From NCBI RefSeq assembly GCF_035555955.1, contig NZ_DATMGA010000012.1, positions 1 through 64,000 of the forward strand: a stretch of DNA of 64,000 nt, in the 5' to 3' direction. Origin of the DNA: Eoetvoesia sp035555955. Its GTDB lineage: Bacteria; Pseudomonadota; Gammaproteobacteria; Burkholderiales; Burkholderiaceae_B. The notes under the pieces were generated by a model, which was not told where the DNA came from, did no database searches, and saw nothing but the letters and a program-made list of their open reading frames with translations. Both the position numbers and the translations under genes were made by a program. This document shows, one piece after another, positions 58,334 to 64,000 of the stretch. How positions within the stretch are numbered: the first letter of the stretch is position 1; each line of letters starts with the position of its first letter.

Positions 58334-59530
58334 ATGCAAAACCCCTTCCAGCCCTACCTCAAGCCTATGGCCGCCGCGGCTTTCGCCGCCTGCTTCTGCG
58401 CTTCGGCGGCCCATGCCGCGACAGAGCCGGTGCCGCTGAAGATCGGCGTAATCCTTCCGTTCAGCGGCGAGTTCTCGTCCTTCGGCAAGCAGATCAGCAA
58501 CGGCATCAAGGTTTTCCTGAAAGAACACGGCGATGTGGTGGCCGGCCGGAAAATAGAAATGATCTACAAGGACGACACCGGCATCGCGCCCGAGGTCGAC
58601 CGGCGCGAAGCCCAACACCTGCTGGTGGCCGACAAGGCCGAGATCCTGGCGGGCTTCGGCCTGACGCCTTCGGCGCTGGCGGCGGCGCCGGTCGCCACCC
58701 AGGCCAAGCGCCCGATGATCGTCATGAATGCATCGAGCGCCGTCGTTCCGTCGCGCTCGCCGTACATCGTGCGCGTATCGTCGTCGCTGCCCCAGACCGC
58801 CATTCCCCTGGCGCAATGGGCCGCCAGGCACGGCATCAACAAGGTATACACGCTGGTGGCCGACTACGCGCCCGGCATCGACACCGAAAAAGCCTTCAGC
58901 AAGGCCTTCAAGGACGAGGGCAAGACCATCGTCGGCAGCGTGCGGGTTCCGGTAAGCAATACCGATTTCGCCAGCTACGTGCAAAAGGTCAAGGACGAAA
59001 AACCCGATGCCGTGTTCGTCTTCCTGCCGCCCGGCCCCGCCACCGTGGCGTTCGTCAAGCAATACCGCGAACGCGGCCTGCGCAAGGCCGGCATACGCCT
59101 TATCGGCACTCACGACCTGACCGATGAAACCCTCATCGACTCGCTGGGCGACGGCGTCATCGGCACCATTACATCGGGCTATTACTCGCCCACGCACGAC
59201 TCCGGCCTGAACCGCAAATTCGTCAAGGAATACGCGCAAATGTTCGGCCCCGACGACCGCCCCAACTTTCTTTCGGTGGACGGCTACGACGGCATGGCGG
59301 CCATTTACGCGGCGCTCGAAAAAACCGGCGGGAAAACCGAGGACGGCGCCAAGCTGATCGACGCGCTCAAGGGCCTCAGCTTTGAAAGCCCGCGCGGCCC
59401 GATCAGCATCGACCCGCAAACGCGGGACATCACCCAGAACGTTTATCTGCGCGAGGTCAAGCGCGACGGCAAGCATTTGGTCAATGTCGAGTTCGACAAG
59501 ATCGCCAACGTCAAAGCAGCCAAACCCTGA
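58334..59530 (+). CDS. Branched-chain-type ABC substrate-binding protein (orphan)
   Basis: 398 aa from MQNPFQPYL, with GGAG upstream. A signal peptide ends near AHAA (about residue 28). The mature part starts VPLKIGVILPFSGEFSSFGKQISNGIKVFL, typical of LivK-type proteins. No permease or ATPase genes are adjacent, so it must use a complex encoded elsewhere, possibly that at 26984-30214. First gene of the module 2 operon. Confidence 0.9.
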   Translation: MQNPFQPYLKPMAAAAFAACFCASAAHAATEPVPLKIGVILPFSGEFSSFGKQISNGIKVFLKEHGDVVAGRKIEMIYKDDTGIAPEVDRREAQHLLVADKAEILAGFGLTPSALAAAPVATQAKRPMIVMNASSAVVPSRSPYIVRVSSSLPQTAIPLAQWAARHGINKVYTLVADYAPGIDTEKAFSKAFKDEGKTIVGSVRVPVSNTDFASYVQKVKDEKPDAVFVFLPPGPATVAFVKQYRERGLRKAGIRLIGTHDLTDETLIDSLGDGVIGTITSGYYSPTHDSGLNRKFVKEYAQMFGPDDRPNFLSVDGYDGMAAIYAALEKTGGKTEDGAKLIDALKGLSFESPRGPISIDPQTRDITQNVYLREVKRDGKHLVNVEFDKIANVKAAKP

Positions 59531-59542
59531 AAGGACATCATC

Positions 59543-59929
59543 ATGGCAGTCAACAAGCAGCACAAGGAATTTCACACCATCGACATGGAGTCCGGCTGGG
59601 AACAGCCGCCAGGCTATCCGCCCGGCCTGAACGTCCAGCAGAAGGTTCTGGCGGGCGGCCTGGATGAGAAGGCCAAGCGCGGCTCGCAGACCCGCCTGCT
59701 GCGCTTCGGGCCCGGCGTCTTCACCACCAAGCCCTTCGTGCACGACTATTGGGAAGAGGTGTTTCTGGTCTCGGGCGACCTGAGCGTCGGCAACGACGAA
59801 AACGGCCAAGGCGGCCAGGCGTTCCCGCCCAACACCTATGCCTGCCGCCCGCCCGGGGCCTACCACGGCCCTTTCAAGTCCGACGGCGGCTGCGTGCTGC
59901 TCGAGATCCACTACTACGACCCGGCCTAG
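59543..59929 (+). CDS. Small cupin protein (module 2)
   Basis: 128 aa single cupin, 12 bp after the binding-protein gene. VHDYWEEVFLVSGDL and RPPGAYHGPF carry the likely metal residues. Paralogue of the cupin at 24314-24703, about half identical by eye. Position between uptake protein and FAD monooxygenase suggests an early step or accessory role. Confidence 0.87.
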   Translation: MAVNKQHKEFHTIDMESGWEQPPGYPPGLNVQQKVLAGGLDEKAKRGSQTRLLRFGPGVFTTKPFVHDYWEEVFLVSGDLSVGNDENGQGGQAFPPNTYACRPPGAYHGPFKSDGGCVLLEIHYYDPA

Positions 59930-59990
59930 GTCCTGGGGCGCCTTGCTGCGCGGGCGCGCCACCCCATACGTTCCAAGGAATTCATTCATC

Positions 59991-61202
59991 ATGAGCAAAG
60001 AAGTACCAGTCATCATCGCGGGCGCCGGCCCGGTCGGCATGGTCGCGGCGGCGGATCTCGTGCGCCGCGGCATCCCGGTCACGGTATGCGAGAAAATGAA
60101 CAGCCTGAGCCTGGAGTCCCGGGCGTCGACCTTCCATCCGCCCACCCTGGACATGCTCGACGACCTGGGCTTTGCCGAACCACTGATGGCGCAGGGCCTG
60201 GTCGCGCCGACGGTGCAATACAGCTCGACCGCCGACGGCGAGCTCGGCACCTTCAATTTTTCAGCCATCTCGGACCTCACCCGCCACCCCTATCGGGTGC
60301 AGAGCGAACAGTTCAAGCTGACGCGCATCATCCTGGATCGCCTCAAGGACAACCCCTTGTTCACCATCAGGTTCGGCGCGCCCATCGTATCCATTAGCCA
60401 GGATACGGAAGGCGTCGACATCGGCCTGCAGGCCGACGGCGGCACGCAGCGCCACCGCTGCCGGTGGCTGATCGGCGCGGACGGCGCCAACAGCATCGTC
60501 CGGCGGGCCCAGGACATCGAGTTCGACGGCTTTACCTGGCCGGAACGATTCCTGGTCATCACGACCTCCTTCGACTTCGCCTCGGCTCGGCCAGGCGTGT
60601 CGTCCGTAAGCTATGTGGCCGACCCCGTGCGCTGGCACTTCCTGCTGCGCATCGTCGGCGCATGGCGGGTGATGATGCCCGTGGCCACCGAAAAGTCGGA
60701 CGAGGAAGCCACGAGCGACGCCTACATCCAGGAATCGATGCGGCGCGTCCTGCCGCCCGGCGCCGACTTCGACGTCCAGCACGTAACGCTTTACCGGGTG
60801 CACCAGCGCGTTGCCAAATCGTTCCGCCTTGGGCGCACCTTCCTGGCCGGCGACGCCGCGCACATCAACAACCCCCTGGGCGGCATGGGCATGAACGGCG
60901 GCATCCACGATGCCCTGAACCTGTCGAAGCGGCTCGGCCGCGTCATCCTGGGCGAAGCCGGCGAGGCCGCGCTCGACTCCTACGACCTGCAACGCCGCAC
61001 GGTGACGCTGGAGGCTATCCAGGGCGACACCATCCGCAACAAGCGCAACCTGGAAGCCCGCGACGAGAACGACCGCAGGCAGTTCCGCGACCAGATCCGC
61101 GAAGCCGCCGCCGACCCCGAAAAGGGGCGTGCGCTGCTGCGGCGCATTGCCATGTTCGACAGCCTGGAACGGGCGGCTTCCCTGGAGCCGGAAAAGGTCT
61201 GA
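59991..61202 (+). CDS. FAD-dependent aromatic hydroxylase-type monooxygenase
   Basis: 403 aa from MSKEVPVIIAGAGPVGM, with AAGGAA upstream. GxGxxG (GAGPVGMVAAADLVRRG, about 10-26) binds FAD ADP; a DG motif (LIGADGANSIVRRA, about 160-173) and GDAAHINNPLGGMGMNGGIHDALNL (about 285-310) complete the p-hydroxybenzoate hydroxylase type. It uses NAD(P)H and oxygen directly, unlike the two-component system in module 1. Some relatives also open pyridine rings (MHPC oxygenase); with the amidase downstream this is worth considering. Confidence 0.9.
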   Translation: MSKEVPVIIAGAGPVGMVAAADLVRRGIPVTVCEKMNSLSLESRASTFHPPTLDMLDDLGFAEPLMAQGLVAPTVQYSSTADGELGTFNFSAISDLTRHPYRVQSEQFKLTRIILDRLKDNPLFTIRFGAPIVSISQDTEGVDIGLQADGGTQRHRCRWLIGADGANSIVRRAQDIEFDGFTWPERFLVITTSFDFASARPGVSSVSYVADPVRWHFLLRIVGAWRVMMPVATEKSDEEATSDAYIQESMRRVLPPGADFDVQHVTLYRVHQRVAKSFRLGRTFLAGDAAHINNPLGGMGMNGGIHDALNLSKRLGRVILGEAGEAALDSYDLQRRTVTLEAIQGDTIRNKRNLEARDENDRRQFRDQIREAAADPEKGRALLRRIAMFDSLERAASLEPEKV

Positions 61203-61287
61203 CGCAAAGGCCGGCGGCTCGTCCGGCCGGGGCAAGGCAGGCTGTGGGCGGCACGATGCCGCCCTCTTCAACATCGGAACAGTGAAA

Positions 61288-61968
61288 ATGATTCTAAAGC
61301 TGAACATCGAAAGCCGCCGCGGCGCGGCGCCGCAGGATTTTGCCGTCGACGACCTGGTCATCGCCGGCTGGGCAGGCCGCGACAAGGCCGCCGTGGAAGA
61401 GCATATCGTCGAGCTGGAGGCCCTGGGCATCGCCCGGCCCGCCAGCACGCCCTTGTTCTACCGGGTGGCCGCTTCCCGGCTCACGACCCACGGCAACATC
61501 CAGTGCTGGGGCGCGGCATCCAGCGGTGAGGCGGAAACCGTGCTGTTCGCAGGCGCCGACGGCCGGCTGCACGTGGGGCTGGGCTCCGATCACACCGACC
61601 GCAAGGTAGAGGCCTACGATGTGTCCGTCTCCAAGCAGATGTGCGACAAGCCCGTCGCCGGCACCGTCTGGCCTTTCGACGACGTGGCGGATCACTGGGA
61701 CAGCCTGATCCTGCGGAGCTTCATCCAGGAAAACGGCCGGCGCGTCCTGTACCAGGAAGGCAAGGTGGACGCGCTGCTTGCGGCCACGGAACTGATCCAC
61801 GGCTACACGGGCTCGGACGCGCTGGCGCCGCACACCGCCATGTTCGGGGGAACCCTGACCGCCATCGGCGCCATCCGCCCCTCGGCCAGGTTCGAGGCCG
61901 AGCTGGAAGACCCTGTACTCGCGCGCGTCATCCGTCTGGGCTATAACATAGTCCCGCTGCCTGTTTGA
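61288..61968 (+). CDS. DUF2848 protein (module 2)
   Basis: 226 aa from MILKLNIESRRG; longer frames overlap the monooxygenase gene. Same family as 23584-24300; shared blocks include GWAGRDKAAVEEHI, SSGEAET, GSDHTDRKVEAY and VSKQMCDKP. Distant FAH-fold hydrolase by family; reaction unknown. Between monooxygenase and amidase. Confidence 0.85.
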   Translation: MILKLNIESRRGAAPQDFAVDDLVIAGWAGRDKAAVEEHIVELEALGIARPASTPLFYRVAASRLTTHGNIQCWGAASSGEAETVLFAGADGRLHVGLGSDHTDRKVEAYDVSVSKQMCDKPVAGTVWPFDDVADHWDSLILRSFIQENGRRVLYQEGKVDALLAATELIHGYTGSDALAPHTAMFGGTLTAIGAIRPSARFEAELEDPVLARVIRLGYNIVPLPV

Positions 61969-62065
61969 CGGCAGGTCAACGACGAACCAGCGCAAGTACG
62001 CACCGGATCCGCATACCGCGACGCGGGGCCCGGCCTGTCAACGCCCAATAAGGAATCACGAAGCC

Positions 62066-63424
62066 ATGACACACTTCGAACCCACGCTGGCCAGCCTGGC
62101 GGGTGATCTTGCGGCCGGCCGCAGCAGCAGCCGCGCCCTGACCGAAGCCTGCCTGGCCCGGATTCACGACGACAAGGGAAACGGCGGAAACGCCTTCACC
62201 CTGGTCGATGCGCAAAACGCCCTGGCTGCCGCAAGCGCCATGGACGCGCTGCGGCAAGCCGGCGCGGCGCCCTCGCCGTATGCCGGCATCCCCGTTTCCA
62301 TCAAGGATTTGTTCGATATCGCCGGGCAAGTCACCACGGCGGGATCGACCATTCTGGCGAACAACAAACCGGCAGCCACGGACGCTCCCGCCGTGGCGCG
62401 GCTGCGCCGGGCCGGCTTCGTCGTCGTCGGCCGAACCAATATGACCGAGTTCGCCTACTCCGGCCTGGGCATCAACCCGCACTACGGCACGCCGCTCAAC
62501 CCCTGGGACGCACAGGCGGCCCGGGTGCCGGGCGGCTCGTCCTCGGGCGCCGGCATCTCGGTGGCGCGCAGCATGGCCTATGGCGCCCTGGGAACCGACA
62601 CGGGAGGCTCCTGCCGGATTCCCGCGGCCTTCCTGGGGCTGGCGGGGTTCAAGCCCACCGCCAGCCGCGTTCCGCGCAGTGGCGCAATACCGCTGTCCAC
62701 CACCCTGGACTCCGTGGGTCCGATTGCCCGCAGCGCCCATTGCTGCGCCATCATGGATGCCATTCTGGCCGGCGAGCCGCCCGAAACGCCCGCCATTCCG
62801 CCAGTGAAGGGGCTGCGATTCGTCGTGCCCACCACGGTGGCCCTGGATGCGCTGGACCCGCAGGTGGCCCGGGCTTTCGAGCAAAGCCTGGGCCGGCTTG
62901 CAGCGCAAGGCGCGCATATCCAGGAACTGCCCTTCCCCGAATTCGGCGACATTGCCTCCATGAACGCAAAAGGCGGCTTTTCCGCCGCCGAAAGCTATGC
63001 CTGGCACCGGCATCATCTTGAGGCACAAGGCGCCAGCTACGACCCGCGCGTTCGAATCCGCATCGAACGGGGCGCCTTGCAAACGGCAGCCGATTATCTG
63101 GACACCCTGGCCGCGCGGGCGGCGCTCGTCGAAACCTCGCGGGCGCGCATCGCCCTCTACGACGCCATGCTGATGCCCGCCGTCGCCATCATTCCCCCGC
63201 GCATTGCGGATCTGGCCAACGACAGCGACTACAGCCGCATCAATATGCTGGCGCTGCGCAACGCCAGCATCGTCAACATGATCGACGGCTGTGCATTGTC
63301 GGTGCCCATGCATGAACCGGATGCCGCCCCGGCCGGAATGATGGTCTGCGGCGCGGCGGGACAAGACCGGCGCATCCTGGCAATCGGCGCGGCTGTCGAA
63401 AGCGCGCTCCGCGTCCATGCCTGA
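62066..63424 (+). CDS. Amidase-signature hydrolase (module 2)
   Basis: 452 aa. Triad K80 (SIKDLFD), S159 (PGGSSSG), S182 (TDTGGSCRIP). Paralogue of the amidase at 22234-23574; both contain GINPHYGTP, NMTEFA and GGFSA. It is the last gene of module 2, so probably cleaves an amide released by the monooxygenase/cupin/DUF2848 steps. Confidence 0.92.
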   Translation: MTHFEPTLASLAGDLAAGRSSSRALTEACLARIHDDKGNGGNAFTLVDAQNALAAASAMDALRQAGAAPSPYAGIPVSIKDLFDIAGQVTTAGSTILANNKPAATDAPAVARLRRAGFVVVGRTNMTEFAYSGLGINPHYGTPLNPWDAQAARVPGGSSSGAGISVARSMAYGALGTDTGGSCRIPAAFLGLAGFKPTASRVPRSGAIPLSTTLDSVGPIARSAHCCAIMDAILAGEPPETPAIPPVKGLRFVVPTTVALDALDPQVARAFEQSLGRLAAQGAHIQELPFPEFGDIASMNAKGGFSAAESYAWHRHHLEAQGASYDPRVRIRIERGALQTAADYLDTLAARAALVETSRARIALYDAMLMPAVAIIPPRIADLANDSDYSRINMLALRNASIVNMIDGCALSVPMHEPDAAPAGMMVCGAAGQDRRILAIGAAVESALRVHA

Positions 63425-63594
63425 CCGGACCGCCCTGGCGGTTTTGCACGACCGGCGGGCCCGGCCGACCGGTAAAGTTTGCTTACCGTAGCCGCTGCGG
63501 CCGCCTTGCGGGCGCCGCGCCAAACTTGTAGGCTTTAGACAAGCAGGCATGCTGTTCGGCCAGGCATGCACCGCCGCTACAAGGGAAAGCCAAT

Positions 63595-64000
63595 ATGCCA
63601 CGCTACGCAAAAGCCATAGTCGGAATCGTCCTGGGATTGATCCTGATAGTGGCCGCATGCGTAGCGGCGCTGGCGCTCATGGACTGGAACATGGCCAGGC
63701 CCTGGCTGGGCCGCCAGATCAGCGAACTCACCCACAGGCCGGTTTCCCTCGACGGCGATCTTTCCGTGCAATGGCTGTCCCCGCAAGCCGAACCCGTCGG
63801 CAAAGCGGGGTGGCTGCCCTGGCCGCAAATCACGGCCCGCGACATACACATCGGCAATCCCGCGTGGAGCACCTCGTCCCCGGACATGGGCAAGGTGGGG
63901 AAACTGGCGGTTACGCTGAACCTTGCCGCGCTGCTCACCCGCACCGTGCAAATACCCAGCCTGGAACTGCAAGACGCCGACATCGTGCTGGAACGCGAAG
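63595..64000 (+). CDS. AsmA-family protein, 5' part
   Basis: Open to the right edge; 135 residues visible from the ATG at 63595, with AAGGGA 9 nt upstream. An N-terminal membrane helix (GIVLGLILIVAACVAALALM, about 10-29) precedes WLGRQISELTHRPVSLDGDLSVQW, the AsmA opening. AsmA-like proteins bridge or organise the envelope and phospholipid transport. The rest lies outside the window. Confidence 0.85.
   Translation, partial: MPRYAKAIVGIVLGLILIVAACVAALALMDWNMARPWLGRQISELTHRPVSLDGDLSVQWLSPQAEPVGKAGWLPWPQITARDIHIGNPAWSTSSPDMGKVGKLAVTLNLAALLTRTVQIPSLELQDADIVLERE

Noticed and set aside
58235..60280. Minus-strand open frame of 681 codons across the binding protein, cupin and monooxygenase genes
   Set aside because: Antisense shadow of three clear plus-strand genes with matching ribosome sites.
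1..64000. CRISPR arrays, rRNA genes, insertion-sequence transposases and replication origins
   Set aside because: No regularly spaced repeats, no rRNA-like stretches and no transposase motifs were seen on either strand.

Overview
The window looks like chromosomal DNA of a high-GC betaproteobacterium, most likely family Alcaligenaceae (Bordetella/Achromobacter/Pusillimonas relatives). The reasons are the hemA-prfA-prmC-grxD-ubiX gene order, the number of solute-binding-protein transporters (one TRAP system, one complete branched-chain-type ABC system, one orphan binding protein), and the number of aromatic or amide catabolic operons with LysR/IclR/MarR/AraC regulators. Family assignment is inference from gene content; no 16S gene is present.

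Layout. 1-5.5 kb: end of an enoyl-CoA hydratase gene, an M61 peptidase, and a gentisate-type ring-cleavage dioxygenase with an AraC regulator and a flavin oxidoreductase. 5.7-14.3 kb: housekeeping block (folB, ttcA, a YbiO-like mechanosensitive channel, then ubiX, grxD, prmC, prfA, hemA on the other strand) ending at tRNA-Phe(GAA). 14.3-17.4 kb: a small integrated element in the 3' end of tRNA-Phe. It is bounded by a 15-bp direct repeat and carries a decayed tyrosine integrase, an unknown 270-aa protein and a ParDE/RelE-like toxin-antitoxin pair; the tRNA's own terminator now sits beyond the distal repeat. 17.5-18.55 kb: a GNAT/DUF1778 toxin-antitoxin pair and a broken second copy of the island toxin, abutting a TRAP transporter operon.

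18.5-32.4 kb: a catabolic region. It holds a TRAP transporter, an amidase, a DUF2848 protein, a small cupin, a flavin reductase and an HpaB-type monooxygenase, followed by a five-gene branched-chain-type ABC transporter with a divergent MarR regulator. 32.4-37 kb: iron/siderophore operon (TonB receptor, PepSY membrane protein, a 59-aa membrane protein, a PNPOx-like protein). 37.2-41.5 kb: a second ParDE pair, EamA and AEC transporters and a ClC antiporter. 41.7-44.2 kb: a kexin-like subtilase lipoprotein with a P domain and, directly downstream, a small periplasmic protein that resembles an external protease chaperone. 44.3-53.4 kb: a CynX-type MFS gene and an hyuA-hyuB-FAH-iclR operon with its MFS transporter, preceded by two identical palindromes. 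53.6-58 kb: lrgAB/cidAB-like genes with a LysR regulator, iscS, and another LysR gene. 58.3-63.4 kb: an operon of binding protein, small cupin, FAD monooxygenase, DUF2848 and amidase. 63.6 kb to the end: start of an AsmA-family gene.

The most striking pattern is that the cupin + DUF2848 + amidase trio occurs twice (22.2-24.7 kb and 59.5-63.4 kb). Each copy is paired with a different class of flavin monooxygenase and a different solute-binding system, which suggests two versions of one uncharacterised pathway, probably oxidative opening of a nitrogen-containing ring or amide-bearing compound. The other notable items are the miniature tRNA-Phe element and the protease/chaperone pair.
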